Below, one piece after another: positions 8,069-17,782 of a DNA stretch of 64,000 nt (its first letter is position 1; each line of letters opens with the position of its first letter). Both the position numbers and the translations under genes were made by a program. Below the pieces are notes generated by a model that was given only the letters and a program-made list of their open reading frames with translations, was not told the DNA's origin and searched no databases. This DNA comes from an uncultured Mediterraneibacter sp. (GTDB taxonomy: Bacteria; Bacillota; Clostridia; Lachnospirales; Lachnospiraceae). Location: contig NZ_CALWFZ010000002.1 in the NCBI RefSeq assembly GCF_944377805.1, forward strand, positions 62,001-126,000, read 5' to 3'.

Positions 8069-9682
8069 TTATCTGTTCTGGTTCTGCTTATGCAGCGCCG
8101 CCTCCACGAATCCTTTGAATAAAGGATGCGGGCGGTTAGGGCGGGACTTCAGTTCAGGATGAGCCTGGGTGGCGATAAACCACGGGTGCGAGGGGATTTC
8201 GATCATCTCAACAATGCGGCTGTCCGGAGACAGGCCGCAAAGCGACATGCCGTGGCTCTCCAGGTCTTCCCGGTAGTCGTTGTTTACTTCATAGCGGTGA
8301 CGGTGACGCTCGCTGATCTCTTTTGAGCCGTAGAGTTTTTCCGCCAGCGAACCTTCCTTGAGCACACAGGGATATGAGCCCAGGCGGAGCGTACCTCCGA
8401 TGTCCTCGACGCCGATCTGGTCTTCCATGATGTGGATGACCGGATGAGTCGTATCAGGCTTTAACTCCATGCTGTGCGCATCGTTGAAGCCGATGACACT
8501 GCGCGCGAACTCAACGATCGCAAGCTGCATGCCGAGACACAATCCGAGGAAGGGGATGCCGTGGGTGCGCGCATACCGGATGGCAGCGATCTTTCCTTCG
8601 ACTCCCCTGTGGCCGAATCCGCCAGGCACGAGAATGCCGCTTACATCGGAGAAAATCTCATCAGCGTTTTCTTCAGTTACAGTCTCGGAATCCACCCATT
8701 TGATGTTCACAGTAGTGTGAGAATAGATTCCGCCGTGTTTCAGAGCTTCGACAACGCTGATGTACGCGTCGTGAAGTTGAATATATTTTCCGACCAGTGC
8801 CACCGTGACCTCCTGAGTCGGATTACGGAGATTTTCGACCATGTCCGTCCAGTCTTTGAGATCCGGCTCCGGGCAGTCCAGATGCAGACACTCGCAGACA
8901 ACCTGCGCCAGCCGCTCTTTTTCCATAGCAAGAGGGGCCTCATAGAGATATTCTACATCCAGATTCTGGAGTACATGGCCGGCCGGAAGATTACAGAACA
9001 GAGAGATCTTGTCCTTCATGCCGGCGTCCAGAGGGTACTCGGATCGGCATACGATAATATCCGGCTGGATGCCCATTCCCTGCAGTTCTTTTACACTGGC
9101 CTGGGTCGGCTTTGTCTTCATTTCCTGTGATGCCCTCAAATAGGGGATCAGTGTGACATGGATGAGAATTACGTTCTCAGATCCTTTTTCGTGCTGGAAC
9201 TGACGGATCGACTCCAGAAAAGGCTGGCTTTCAATATCTCCGACGGTTCCCCCCACCTCAATGATGGCGATTTCGGTATCAGCTGCGGCAGGATTGCGGT
9301 AGAACCTGCTTTTTATTTCGTTTGTAATGTGGGGGATGACCTGTACGGTTCCTCCTCCGAAATCTCCGCGGCGTTCCTTCTGGAGAACAGACCAGTATAT
9401 CTTTCCGGTGGTAACATTGGAGTTTTTGGTCAGGCTCTCGTCAATGAATCTCTCGTAATGTCCAAGATCAAGATCTGTCTCAGCGCCGTCGTCGGTGACA
9501 AATACTTCACCGTGCTGAACCGGATTCATAGTGCCGGGATCGATGTTGATATAGGGATCAAATTTCTGCATGGTCACAGTATATCCGCGGGCCTTTAAAA
9601 GCCGGCCGAGGGATGCGGCGGTGATGCCCTTCCCAAGCCCGGATACAACCCCGCCTGTAACAAATACATATTTTACTGCCAT
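8069..9682 (-). CDS. pyrG: CTP synthase
   Basis: 537 residues, the normal length. It converts UTP to CTP with ATP and glutamine. The N-terminal amidoligase domain begins [17 protein letters not shown] (P-loop) and includes [13 protein letters not shown] and [11 protein letters not shown]. The C-terminal class I glutaminase has [11 protein letters not shown], the nucleophile elbow LCLGMQ and the terminal HPE of [10 protein letters not shown]. The ATG at 9682 follows AGGAGG. It is monocistronic, preceded by a promoter and a large hairpin ending in a U-run in the leader, which suggests attenuation control by pyrimidine supply. Confidence 0.98.
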   Translation of the reverse strand: MAVKYVFVTGGVVSGLGKGITAASLGRLLKARGYTVTMQKFDPYINIDPGTMNPVQHGEVFVTDDGAETDLDLGHYERFIDESLTKNSNVTTGKIYWSVLQKERRGDFGGGTVQVIPHITNEIKSRFYRNPAAADTEIAIIEVGGTVGDIESQPFLESIRQFQHEKGSENVILIHVTLIPYLRASQEMKTKPTQASVKELQGMGIQPDIIVCRSEYPLDAGMKDKISLFCNLPAGHVLQNLDVEYLYEAPLAMEKERLAQVVCECLHLDCPEPDLKDWTDMVENLRNPTQEVTVALVGKYIQLHDAYISVVEALKHGGIYSHTTVNIKWVDSETVTEENADEIFSDVSGILVPGGFGHRGVEGKIAAIRYARTHGIPFLGLCLGMQLAIVEFARSVIGFNDAHSMELKPDTTHPVIHIMEDQIGVEDIGGTLRLGSYPCVLKEGSLAEKLYGSKEISERHRHRYEVNNDYREDLESHGMSLCGLSPDSRIVEMIEIPSHPWFIATQAHPELKSRPNRPHPLFKGFVEAALHKQNQNR

Positions 9683-9722
9683 AATAGCTGTCCTCCTGCG
9701 TAAAGTGTTGGATGATGGTTTC

Positions 9723-9800
9723 TGAAAAAGAGTACAGTCTGACCACAGGCGCAGGGCCGCGTCCTTGCGGCCTGTCTCTGAATCATATGGTCAGACTGTA
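9723..9800 (-). promoter_or_regulatory. Structured leader with terminator-like hairpin upstream of pyrG
   Basis: On the minus strand a 13-bp perfect outer stem (9800-9788 with 9745-9733) encloses a GC-rich inner region that can form CAGGCCGC/GCGGCC-type or ACAGGC/GCCUGU pairings. A CTCTTTTT tract (about 9730-9723) follows directly. It lies downstream of a promoter candidate and 40 bases upstream of the pyrG ATG, the position of an attenuator. It could alternatively be the terminator of the DUF1846 gene. Confidence 0.65.
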
Positions 9801-9814
9801 AAAAATACTTATAT

Positions 9815-9844
9815 AGTATACACCCGGAAAGTGGGAAAATACAA
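9815..9844 (-). promoter_or_regulatory. Probable pyrG promoter
   Basis: Minus-strand TTGTAT, 18-base spacer, TATACT (about 9844 down to 9815), placed between the DUF1846 stop codon and the leader hairpin. The predicted start region is A/G-rich and does not show the GGGC initiation used for CTP sensing in B. subtilis pyrG. Confidence 0.5.
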
Positions 9845-9864
9845 TACTTTTTTCAAGTTTTTCT

Positions 9865-11340
9865 CTAGGAAAGAATCATGTGTTCGTACACGGCTTCACA
9901 GGTAAGCTGAACCCCCAGTTTTTTGAAGATTTTGATGTCCACATCAGAGAGCATAACTGAGGTATGGGCCTGACATCCTGAGAGTTTCGGAAGCTGGGAA
10001 AGGGCCAGGCCGGCCTCAACGTTTCCCGCGGCGCTGGCCGACAGGGCGATCAGTACTTCATCCGTGTGAAGTCTTGGATTTCTGCTTTTCAGGTATTCCA
10101 CTTTCAGTTTCTGTATGGGCTCGATGGATTCCGGCGAAATAATGTGCTGCTCGTGGTCGATGCCTGCCAGTTCCTTAAGCACGTTTAAAAGAAGGGCTGC
10201 GGAGGCTCCCAGCAGGTTTGTCGTCTTGCCGGTAATGATCCTTCCGTCTTCAAGTTCCATAGCCGCTGCCGGGCCTCCGGTCTCTTTTGCTCTGTCGGAT
10301 GCGGCCACGGCTACTTTGCGGTCAGAGACGGTGATGCCCGCCATATTCATCAGAAGTTCGATCTTCTGCGCCTCTTTATCTGAGGATTCGCCTTTTGCCA
10401 GGGCGCACCGGGCGCTGTAATATCTCCGGATGATTTCCTGTCTGGACGCTTCTTTGCATGCTTCGTCGTCGCAGATACAGTTTCCGGCCATATTGACTCC
10501 CATATCAGTGGGAGACTTGTAAGGGCTTTCCCCGTAGATTTTCTCGAAGATTGTATTGAGGACGGGGAAAATCTCCACATCACGGTTGTAGTTGACGGTT
10601 GTCTCCCCGTAGGCCTCCAGATGGAAAGGATCGATCATGTTTACGTCGTTGAGATCAGCCGTCGCGGCCTCGTACGCAAGATTGACCGGATGCTTCAGAG
10701 GAAGATTCCAGATGGGGAATGTCTCAAACTTGGCATAGCCGGCGTGGATGCCCCGCTGATGCTCGTGATAGAGCTGAGAGAGGCAGGTCGCCATTTTGCC
10801 GCTTCCAGGGCCCGGAGCCGTCACGATAACGAGGGGGCGCGTCGTCTGTATATAATCGTTTTTGCCGTAGCCGTCCTCGCTGATAATCAGAGGGATATTG
10901 GAAGGATAGCCGGGTATGACATAGTGAATGTATACCGGGATGTTCATACTTTCCAGCCGGTTTTTAAAGAAAAGCGCGCTCTCCTGGCCGGAGAACTGCG
11001 TAATTGTTACGCTTCCCACATACAGTCCCTGGTCTTTGTAAGTCTGAATCAGACGGAGTACATCCGAGTCATAGGTAATACCCAGATCTCCGCGTATTTT
11101 GTTTTTCTCGATATCTTTGGCGCTGATGACGATGACGATCTCCGCCTGGTCGCTGAGTTCTTTGAGCAGCCTTAGTTTACTGTCCGGCGCGAACCCAGGA
11201 AGTACCCGGGAAGCATGGTAGTCATCGAAGAGTTTTCCTCCGAATTCCAGATATAATTTGTTGTCGAATTTGCCGATCCGGTTCCGAATGTGTTCGGACT
11301 GCATCTTTAAATACTTTTCATTGTCAAAACCGATTTTCAT
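9865..11340 (-). CDS. DUF1846 (UPF0371) family protein
   Basis: A 491-residue cytoplasmic protein recognised as the DUF1846/UPF0371 family from its N terminus IGFDNEKYLKMQSEHIRNRI, GKLFDDYHASRVLPGF and a conserved APGPGSGKMATCLSQLYHE segment (about residues 172-190) that resembles a nucleotide-binding loop. Family members are widespread in Firmicutes and their biochemical function is not established to my knowledge. The gene is monocistronic and divergent from ftsH. No signal peptide or membrane segment is seen. Family assignment is confident; function is unknown. Confidence 0.87.
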   Translation of the reverse strand: MKIGFDNEKYLKMQSEHIRNRIGKFDNKLYLEFGGKLFDDYHASRVLPGFAPDSKLRLLKELSDQAEIVIVISAKDIEKNKIRGDLGITYDSDVLRLIQTYKDQGLYVGSVTITQFSGQESALFFKNRLESMNIPVYIHYVIPGYPSNIPLIISEDGYGKNDYIQTTRPLVIVTAPGPGSGKMATCLSQLYHEHQRGIHAGYAKFETFPIWNLPLKHPVNLAYEAATADLNDVNMIDPFHLEAYGETTVNYNRDVEIFPVLNTIFEKIYGESPYKSPTDMGVNMAGNCICDDEACKEASRQEIIRRYYSARCALAKGESSDKEAQKIELLMNMAGITVSDRKVAVAASDRAKETGGPAAAMELEDGRIITGKTTNLLGASAALLLNVLKELAGIDHEQHIISPESIEPIQKLKVEYLKSRNPRLHTDEVLIALSASAAGNVEAGLALSQLPKLSGCQAHTSVMLSDVDIKIFKKLGVQLTCEAVYEHMILS

Positions 11341-11379
11341 TACTCTTTCCCCGCTTGTATATTTTTTCTGTCAGATCCC

Positions 11380-11400
11380 CTGAGATTATGCGATACACAT
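11380..11400. promoter_or_regulatory. Dyad in the DUF1846-ftsH intergenic region
   Basis: GATTATG and CATAATC (7-bp arms around CGATACA) lie in the leader of the DUF1846 gene and upstream of ftsH. On the minus strand an upstream TTGTAA-18-TATACT promoter candidate is also present (about 11430-11460). Role unknown: possibly an operator or an RNA hairpin. Confidence 0.35.
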
Positions 11401-11479
11401 AATCCGCCTGAAAGGACATATTTCGTACTCAGTATACTATAAAAAGTTATCGTTTTACAATATTTTCATAATCTTTTTA

Positions 11480-11508
11480 TTGATTTATGCAAAAGCTGTC
11501 CTTATAAT
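11480..11508 (+). promoter_or_regulatory. Sigma-A promoter of ftsH
   Basis: TTGATT (11480-11485), 17-base spacer, perfect TATAAT (11503-11508), 28 bases before the chosen ftsH ATG. Because the promoter lies here, in-frame starts further upstream than 11537 are ruled out. Confidence 0.8.
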
Positions 11509-11536
11509 GAAAATAACTGATTTTAGGAGGAATAGA

Positions 11537-13564
11537 ATGGACAATAAGAATAAAAAGAATGATCCGAATCACAACCGGCAGGGCTGGGGAATTATCCTCG
11601 TTACAACCCTGCTGGTCACTTTTATGGTGATGGGATTGTATTCTCTGATGCGGGGATCCGGGCCGGAGGAGATCAGTTATGATAGATTTCTGACGCTTGT
11701 TGATGAAGATAAGGTCGAGAGAGTAAGTTTGAGCAGCGACCGGATCTATATTACTCTGACAGACGAAGGGCGTCAGGAGGAACTGGAAGAAAATGCTCAG
11801 TCAGGCAGTGTCGGCAGTATGATGCAGAGACTCCAGGAGCAGATACAGACAGGAACTTCGGGTAGTGCGGAGAATGCCCGGGAACAGGAGCGGGAGCCGG
11901 ATTATTATACCGGATATGTAAACGACTACACGCTCGTTCAGACACTGGAAAAAGCGGGAGTCGAGTTTGCCAGTCAGCCTGCCGACACCCTGGGGCAGAT
12001 GCTTCTGGAGCTGTTTCTCACGCTGATTCTTCCTATCGGTCTGATGGCGGCCATGCTCATTTATCTGATGCGCAGAATGTCTAAGGGCGGCGGTATGATG
12101 GGCATTGGCAAGAGCAATGCCAAGATGTACATGGAAAAGGAGACGGGAGTTACATTCCAGGATGTGGCCGGGGAAGATGAAGCCAAGGAATCCCTTCAGG
12201 AAGTGGTGGATTTTCTCCACAATCCGGGCAAATACAGCGGAATTGGAGCGAAGCTTCCAAAAGGCGCGCTTCTGGTCGGACCTCCGGGAACTGGAAAAAC
12301 ACTGCTGGCGAAAGCGGTGGCCGGGGAGGCAAAGGTGCCGTTTTTCTCGCTGTCGGGTTCAGCGTTTGTGGAAATGTATGTGGGTGTGGGCGCGTCCCGT
12401 GTGCGTGACCTGTTTAAGCAGGCGCAGCAGATGGCGCCGTGTATTGTGTTTATCGATGAGATCGATGCCATCGGAAAGACCCGCGACACAGCTCTTGGAG
12501 GCAATGATGAGCGGGAACAGACGCTGAATCAGCTTTTGGCGGAGATGGACGGGTTTGACACAAATAAGGGACTGCTGATCCTGGCGGCTACCAACCGTCC
12601 GGAGATTCTGGATCCCGCGCTTCTGCGTCCGGGAAGGTTTGACCGCCGGATTATCGTGGACAAACCGGATCTCAAAGGACGTGTTGAGATTCTCAAAGTT
12701 CATGCAAAAGACGTGCGTATGGACGAGAGCGTGGATCTGGAAGCCATCGCGCTGGCGACGTCGGGCGCCGTAGGCTCGGATCTGGCCAATATGATTAACG
12801 AAGCGGCTATCAATGCGGTCAAACACGGAAGAAATGTGGTGAGCCAGAAAGATCTTTTTGAGGCAGTGGAAGTTGTGCTTGTCGGAAAAGAGAAAAAGGA
12901 CCGGATCATGAGCAAGGAGGAGAGAAGAATTGTCTCCTATCATGAAGTGGGACATGCGCTTGTCACCGCCCTTCAGAAGAATACGGAACCGGTTCAGAAG
13001 ATCACTATTGTGCCGAGAACGATGGGAGCTCTCGGCTATGTGATGCAGACGCCGGAGGAAGAGAAATTCCTGAACACAAAGAAGGAACTGGAGGCAATGA
13101 TCGTTGTCGCGCTGGGAGGCCGGGCGGCCGAGGAGCTTGTCTTTGAGACAGTGACTACCGGCGCTGCAAACGATATTGAGCAGGCGACAAAGATCGCCCG
13201 GGCAATGATCACTCAGTACGGCATGTCGGATCGCTTCGGTCTGATGGGGCTAGAGTCCATTCAGAACCGATATCTGGACGGCAGAGCGGTATTAAACTGC
13301 GGCGACGCTACGGCGGGCGAGATCGATGAGGAAGTCATGAAGATGTTAAAAGGCGCCTATGCCGAGGCAAAACGTCTGCTCGCCGAAAACCGTGAGGCCC
13401 TTGATAAGATCTCGGCGTTTCTGATCGAGAAAGAGACGATTACGGGCAAAGAGTTTATGAAGATATTCCGCGAGGTGAAGGGAATTGCTGAGCCGGAAGA
13501 ATCAGAGGAAGGAAAGCCGGAGGAAAGAGAAGGCAGGATTGCCATGAAGCCGGTCAGCGAATAG
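11537..13564 (+). CDS. ftsH: ATP-dependent zinc metalloprotease FtsH
   Basis: 675 residues from an ATG with AGGAGG six bases upstream. It is a membrane-anchored AAA+ protease that degrades unassembled membrane proteins and regulators. Two membrane helices (about residues 15-35 and 155-175) flank an extracytoplasmic domain. The AAA module follows with Walker A GPPGTGKT (248-255), Walker [11 protein letters not shown] and the second region of homology [21 protein letters not shown]. The zinc site HEVGH is at 469-473. The C-terminal tail is Glu/Arg-rich. It heads a ftsH-uvrC-hprK-glcK gene run. Confidence 0.98.
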   Translation: MDNKNKKNDPNHNRQGWGIILVTTLLVTFMVMGLYSLMRGSGPEEISYDRFLTLVDEDKVERVSLSSDRIYITLTDEGRQEELEENAQSGSVGSMMQRLQEQIQTGTSGSAENAREQEREPDYYTGYVNDYTLVQTLEKAGVEFASQPADTLGQMLLELFLTLILPIGLMAAMLIYLMRRMSKGGGMMGIGKSNAKMYMEKETGVTFQDVAGEDEAKESLQEVVDFLHNPGKYSGIGAKLPKGALLVGPPGTGKTLLAKAVAGEAKVPFFSLSGSAFVEMYVGVGASRVRDLFKQAQQMAPCIVFIDEIDAIGKTRDTALGGNDEREQTLNQLLAEMDGFDTNKGLLILAATNRPEILDPALLRPGRFDRRIIVDKPDLKGRVEILKVHAKDVRMDESVDLEAIALATSGAVGSDLANMINEAAINAVKHGRNVVSQKDLFEAVEVVLVGKEKKDRIMSKEERRIVSYHEVGHALVTALQKNTEPVQKITIVPRTMGALGYVMQTPEEEKFLNTKKELEAMIVVALGGRAAEELVFETVTTGAANDIEQATKIARAMITQYGMSDRFGLMGLESIQNRYLDGRAVLNCGDATAGEIDEEVMKMLKGAYAEAKRLLAENREALDKISAFLIEKETITGKEFMKIFREVKGIAEPEESEEGKPEEREGRIAMKPVSE

Positions 13565-13572
13565 ATTGTTAC

Positions 13573-15426
13573 ATGATGGAAAATAATAATTTTGATATTC
13601 AGGAAGAACTGAAAAAGCTTCCCGGGCGCCCGGGCGTCTACATTATGCACGATGAGAAAGACAGGATCATCTATGTCGGGAAAGCGGTCAGTCTGAAGAA
13701 CCGTGTGAGACAGTATTTCCAGAGCAGCAGGAACAAAGGTATCAAAATCGAACAGATGGTAACGCATATCCGCCGCTTTGAGTATATTGTAACGGACTCG
13801 GAACTGGAAGCTCTTGTCCTGGAGTGCAATCTGATCAAGGAACATCATCCCAAATACAATACGATGCTCATGGATGACAAGACGTATCCTTTTATCAAAG
13901 TCACTACCGGAGAAGAGTTTCCCCGGGTGATTATGACCCGGAAGATGCTCAAAGATAAGGCCCGGTATTTCGGGCCTTATACAAGTTCCCAGGCTGTGCG
14001 TGACACGATCGACCTGATACACAAACTGTATCATCTGCGAAACTGCAACAGAAATCTGCCCAGAGACATCGGGAAAGAGCGCCCCTGTCTGAACTATCAT
14101 ATCAAACAGTGTGACGCTCCATGTCAGGGCTATATATCCAGAGAGAAATACAGAGAGTCTGTGGATGAAGTGATCCGCTTTTTAAACGGGAATTATGACA
14201 TCATACTTTCCGATCTGGAGGAGAAAATGAATGCGGCCTCTGAGGCCCTTGAGTTTGAGAAGGCGATCGAGTACCGGGAACTTATATCCAGCGTAAAGAA
14301 AGTGGCTCAGAAACAGAAGATCACAGATTCCAGCGGGGAGGACAGAGATGTTCTTGCGGTGGCATCGGAAGAGGAGGACGCGGTTGTCCAGGTGTTTTTT
14401 ATCCGCGGAGGGAGACTGATTGGAAGAGATCATTTTTATCTTCGGATCTCGAAAGGAGAGAGTGCTTCGGAGATTCTGAACAGTTTTATTCCTCAGTATT
14501 ATGCCGGAACGCCTTATATTCCCGGTGAACTCATGCTTCAGGAGGAAGTGGAGGACGTGGAAGTGCTTGAGGCGTGGCTTTCGTCCAAACGGGGGCAGAA
14601 AGTAGTGCTGAAAGTTCCGAAAAAAGGAACAAAAGAGAAGCTGGTCGAACTGGCCAGAGAGAATGCCGGCCTCGTTCTGAGCAAAGACAAGGAGCGTCTG
14701 AAACGGGAAGAGGGCCGCACCATCGGGGCGGTAAAGGAGATCGCCGCACTGCTTGGCGTGGAGGAGATCACCCGGATGGAGGCGTACGATATTTCCAACA
14801 CGAACGGATTTGAGTCGGTCGGCTCGATGGTCGTCTATGAGCGGGGAAAGCCAAAGCGCAATGATTACCGCAAGTTTAAGATTAAGGGAATCAAGGGAGC
14901 GGACGACTACGGGAGCATGAGAGAAGTGCTCACCCGGAGATTTACCCACGGCCTGAAAGAGCGCGAGGAGAACGCGGGACTTGGAAAGTTCACTGTATTT
15001 CCGGATCTGATCCTTATGGACGGAGGAAAAGGACAGGTCAACGTGGCGCTTCAGGTGCTGGAGAAACTGAACCTTTCTATTCCGGTATGCGGTATGGTCA
15101 AGGATGACTGCCACAGGACCAGAGGACTGTACTATCAGAATGAAGAGATACCGATTGATAAGTCATCCGAAGCATTCCGTCTGATCACAAGAATTCAGGA
15201 TGAAGCGCACCGGTTTGCGATTGAATATCACAGACAGCTCCGGGGCAAGGGACAGGTACACTCCATACTGGATGATATTGAAGGGATCGGTCCCGCCCGA
15301 AGAAAAGCGCTGATGCGCAACTATCTGAGTCTGGACGCGATCAGGGAGGCCAGCGTGGAAGAACTGGCCCGAATACCGTCCATGAATGAAAAAGCTGCGG
15401 AATCAGTGTACAAGTTCTTCCACTGA
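13573..15426 (+). CDS. uvrC: Excinuclease ABC subunit C
   Basis: 617 residues. UvrC makes both incisions around lesions marked by UvrAB. Visible modules are the N-terminal GIY-YIG nuclease ([21 protein letters not shown]), the UVR domain near residues 215-250, the RNase H-like C-terminal nuclease ([19 protein letters not shown] and [12 protein letters not shown]) and a C-terminal helix-hairpin-helix pair ([15 protein letters not shown]). The start is one of two adjacent ATGs (13573 or 13576), eight bases after the ftsH stop, without a clear ribosome binding site, so translational coupling to ftsH is likely. Confidence 0.97.
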   Translation: MMENNNFDIQEELKKLPGRPGVYIMHDEKDRIIYVGKAVSLKNRVRQYFQSSRNKGIKIEQMVTHIRRFEYIVTDSELEALVLECNLIKEHHPKYNTMLMDDKTYPFIKVTTGEEFPRVIMTRKMLKDKARYFGPYTSSQAVRDTIDLIHKLYHLRNCNRNLPRDIGKERPCLNYHIKQCDAPCQGYISREKYRESVDEVIRFLNGNYDIILSDLEEKMNAASEALEFEKAIEYRELISSVKKVAQKQKITDSSGEDRDVLAVASEEEDAVVQVFFIRGGRLIGRDHFYLRISKGESASEILNSFIPQYYAGTPYIPGELMLQEEVEDVEVLEAWLSSKRGQKVVLKVPKKGTKEKLVELARENAGLVLSKDKERLKREEGRTIGAVKEIAALLGVEEITRMEAYDISNTNGFESVGSMVVYERGKPKRNDYRKFKIKGIKGADDYGSMREVLTRRFTHGLKEREENAGLGKFTVFPDLILMDGGKGQVNVALQVLEKLNLSIPVCGMVKDDCHRTRGLYYQNEEIPIDKSSEAFRLITRIQDEAHRFAIEYHRQLRGKGQVHSILDDIEGIGPARRKALMRNYLSLDAIREASVEELARIPSMNEKAAESVYKFFH

Positions 15427-15467
15427 TGGTATGATTAAGAGAGAATGAGAAAGCGAGGAGAGATTCA

Positions 15468-16400
15468 ATGGCAGATGGAATTAAGCTGACAGAAATCGTA
15501 GAAAAAATGGATCTGAAAAATCTGACCCCTGAAGTCGATATGGTAGAAAAGGAAGTAAATGTTCCGGAGGTCAACCGTCCGGCGCTGCAGCTTACGGGAT
15601 TTTATGACCGTTTTGACTCAAACCGGGTACAGATCCTGGGGAATGTAGAATACAGGTATGTGCAGACTCTCAGCGAGGAACAGAGAGAGGAAACATACGA
15701 TAAGCTTCTTCAGCACCCGATCCCGTGCATCGTGTTCTGCAGAGGCCTGGAGCCGCAGCAGATGTTTCTGGAGAAAGCCGTGAAATATGGCGTTCCTGTC
15801 TTTCAGACGACAAAACAGACGTCTGACTTTACGGCAGAGATCATCCGCTGGATGAATGTCCGTCTGGCGCCCTGTATTTCGATTCACGGAGTGCTCGTGG
15901 ATGTGTACGGCGTGGGAGTTCTGATCATGGGAGAGAGCGGAATAGGAAAGAGCGAAGCTGCGCTTGAACTGATCAAGAGAGGTCACCGCCTTGTCACGGA
16001 CGATGTGGTGGAGATCCGCAAGGTGAGCGACGAGACTCTGGTCGGATCGGCTCCGGATATTACAAAGCATTTTATTGAGCTGAGAGGCATCGGCATTGTG
16101 GATGTTAAATCCATGTTCGGTGTACAAAGTGTCCGTGAGACACAGAACATCGATCTTGTGATCACGTTGGAAGAGTGGAGCCGTGATAAAGAGTATGACC
16201 GTCTTGGGCTGGAAGAGGAGTACACGGAGTTTTTAGGGAATAAGGTCGTGTGCCACAGAATCCCGATCCGCCCGGGAAGAAATCTCGCGATCATCACAGA
16301 ATCGGCTGCTGTCAACCACAGACAGAAACAGATGGGATATAACGCTGCCCAGGAACTTTATAAGAGGGTGCAGGAGAATATCGCAAAGAAGAAAAAGTAA
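15468..16400 (+). CDS. hprK: HPr kinase/phosphorylase
   Basis: 310 residues. It phosphorylates HPr on Ser46 (and reverses this), the central switch of carbon catabolite repression in Firmicutes. The N-terminal domain (1-130) is followed by the catalytic domain with the conserved H140 region CISIHGVLVD, Walker A GESGIGKS (155-162), the DDVVEIRKV strand and the ELRGIGIVDVKSMFG signature. GAGGAG precedes the ATG. Location next to a ROK glucokinase fits a carbon-control gene run. Confidence 0.97.
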   Translation: MADGIKLTEIVEKMDLKNLTPEVDMVEKEVNVPEVNRPALQLTGFYDRFDSNRVQILGNVEYRYVQTLSEEQREETYDKLLQHPIPCIVFCRGLEPQQMFLEKAVKYGVPVFQTTKQTSDFTAEIIRWMNVRLAPCISIHGVLVDVYGVGVLIMGESGIGKSEAALELIKRGHRLVTDDVVEIRKVSDETLVGSAPDITKHFIELRGIGIVDVKSMFGVQSVRETQNIDLVITLEEWSRDKEYDRLGLEEEYTEFLGNKVVCHRIPIRPGRNLAIITESAAVNHRQKQMGYNAAQELYKRVQENIAKKKK

Positions 16401-16430
16401 AAACATAAAGGAATAAAGGAGATTGCGGAT

Positions 16431-17372
16431 ATGAAGTATTGTTTTGGCGTGGATATAGGCGGAACAACTGTGAAGATGGGCCTGTTTGAGGAAGCGGGAA
16501 ATATACTGGACAAGTGGGAAATTACAACAGATACATCGGAGGAGGGCAGGGCAATTCTTCCGAATATTGCCGCCTCTATCGAGAGCAAGATGACGGAGCA
16601 CAAGCTCGCAAAAGATGACGTTGTCGGGATCGGAGTCGGTGTGCCGGCGCCTGTAACATCCGATGGTGTTGTGTACGGAAGCGCGAATCTCGGATGGACT
16701 CATAAAGAGGTAAAAAGAGAGTTTGAAGAGCTGACAGGATTGAACTGCTCTATTGCCAATGACGCCAATGTGGCCGCTCTAGGAGAAATGTGGAAAGGCG
16801 GCGGAGCCGGAGAGAAAAATCTGATTATGGTTACTCTGGGAACCGGTGTCGGCGGAGGCGTGATCATTGACGGAAAGATTCTGACAGGGGAGAACGGAGC
16901 CGGAGGAGAGATCGGTCATCTCTGTGTGAACTACGAGGAAACGGACCGCTGCGGCTGCGGCAATCGCGGCTGTCTGGAACAGTATGCGTCCGCAACCGGA
17001 ATTGTGCGTCTGGCTAAACAGCAGCTCGGACATGAAATGCGTCCGACGATACTCAATAAAGAGGATGTCACCGCAAAAGATGTGTTTGACGCGGTAAAAG
17101 CAGGAGATGAGGTGGCAAAAGAAATTGCCGCAGTATTCGGAAGATATTTGGGATACTGCCTGGCTAACCTGGCAGCAATGGCAGATCCGGCTGTATTCGT
17201 GATCGGGGGCGGCGTCTCAAAGGCGGGAGAAGTGCTTATCTCCTACATAAGAGAACCATATATGGAGCGAGCCTTTTTTGCCAACCGGGATGTGAAGTTT
17301 GTGCTTGCGGAACTTGGCAACGACGCGGGAATATGCGGGGCGGCAAGACTGATCCTGGACGCGGAAAAATAA
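16431..17372 (+). CDS. glcK: ROK family glucokinase
   Basis: 313 residues. It has the ROK kinase layout: N-terminal phosphate-binding VDIGGTTVKMG, the DANVAALGEMWKGGG segment with the catalytic aspartate, LGTGVGGGVIIDGKI, the EIGHLCVNYEE sugar-binding segment and the zinc-binding CGCGNRGCLEQYAS motif. It phosphorylates glucose at C6; the substrate is inferred from the glucokinase-type ExGH and CGCGxxGCxE motifs. A strong terminator follows. Confidence 0.92.
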   Translation: MKYCFGVDIGGTTVKMGLFEEAGNILDKWEITTDTSEEGRAILPNIAASIESKMTEHKLAKDDVVGIGVGVPAPVTSDGVVYGSANLGWTHKEVKREFEELTGLNCSIANDANVAALGEMWKGGGAGEKNLIMVTLGTGVGGGVIIDGKILTGENGAGGEIGHLCVNYEETDRCGCGNRGCLEQYASATGIVRLAKQQLGHEMRPTILNKEDVTAKDVFDAVKAGDEVAKEIAAVFGRYLGYCLANLAAMADPAVFVIGGGVSKAGEVLISYIREPYMERAFFANRDVKFVLAELGNDAGICGAARLILDAEK

Positions 17373-17390
17373 ACAGGTGTGCGTGTTATG

Positions 17391-17419
17391 TACCGGAGTG
17401 AAAACTCCGGTATTTTTTT
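17391..17419 (+). terminator. Terminator after glcK
   Basis: Perfect 9-bp stem (17391-17399 with 17404-17412) capped by a GAAA tetraloop and followed by seven T residues. It closes the ftsH-uvrC-hprK-glcK run. Confidence 0.93.
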
Positions 17420-17442
17420 GTGACGGCCACGGGCCAAAGTCC
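17418..17442. repeat. Second copy of the 25-nt post-terminator motif
   Basis: Matches 8042-8066 at 22 of 25 positions and overlaps the end of the T-run of the glcK terminator, so both copies occupy the same position relative to a terminator. Confidence 0.4.
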
Positions 17443-17660
17443 GGATTTGCCGAGAGCTTGGCGGCCGCTTACAATCCCAAAATGCGCTTTTTGGCGCTTT
17501 CGGGGATTTGTTCTGTTCCAGATAAAATGTTTGAATTCTTTGAAACAAAGAATAATATGCAAATTTAACAAAAAAATTCAGAGCAAGAAGTGTAAAAAGT
17601 GGATTTGAAAAAAGTATATTTAGAGAAAATGACAAAAAATCTTCAATTCAAAGATTTAGA
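17443..17660. other. Intergenic region: hairpin and repeat, no gene seen
   Basis: About 400 bases separate glcK from the ydj-like cluster. After the terminator there is a second strong hairpin at 17473-17508 (AATCCC and GGGATT at the ends, with GCGC/GCGC inside) without a T-run. The 12-mer TGAAACAAAGAA follows at 17541-17552. Downstream is AT-rich. Short open frames here overlap the terminator and have no ribosome binding site or recognisable product. A small RNA cannot be excluded. Confidence 0.5.
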
Positions 17661-17689
17661 TTGACTGAAACAAAGAAAAGGAATAAAAT
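17661..17689 (+). promoter_or_regulatory. Promoter of the ydj-like catabolic cluster
   Basis: TTGACT (17661-17666), 17-base spacer, TAAAAT (17684-17689). A second copy of TGAAACAAAGAA (17666-17677) overlaps the -35 and spacer, a good place for a repressor. The 5' leader to 17782 holds a 10-bp palindrome TCCGGCCGGA (17713-17722) and a GGGG-ATA-CCCC dyad (17741-17751). A weak cre-like sequence lies at 17733-17747. Confidence 0.72.
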
Positions 17690-17782
17690 ACAGACAGATA
17701 AAGAAACAAGTTTCCGGCCGGAGACGAGTTACTTGCAAACGGGGATACCCCAATATCAAATGTTAGAAGAGGAGATTGAAAA

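Noticed and set aside
8126..9598. Several open frames opposite pyrG
   Set aside because: They are shadows of a highly conserved gene on the other strand and have no family features.
11480..11536. Upstream in-frame start for ftsH
   Set aside because: The segment contains the ftsH promoter, and the AGGAGG-preceded ATG at 11537 gives the normal N terminus.
17377..17568. Short open reading frames on both strands between glcK and the ydj-like cluster
   Set aside because: They overlap the glcK terminator and a second hairpin, have no ribosome binding site and resemble no known protein.
17733..17747. Catabolite-responsive (cre) site upstream of the ydj-like operon
   Set aside because: Only the first half matches the consensus; two conserved positions in the second half fail. 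Mentioned only as weak.
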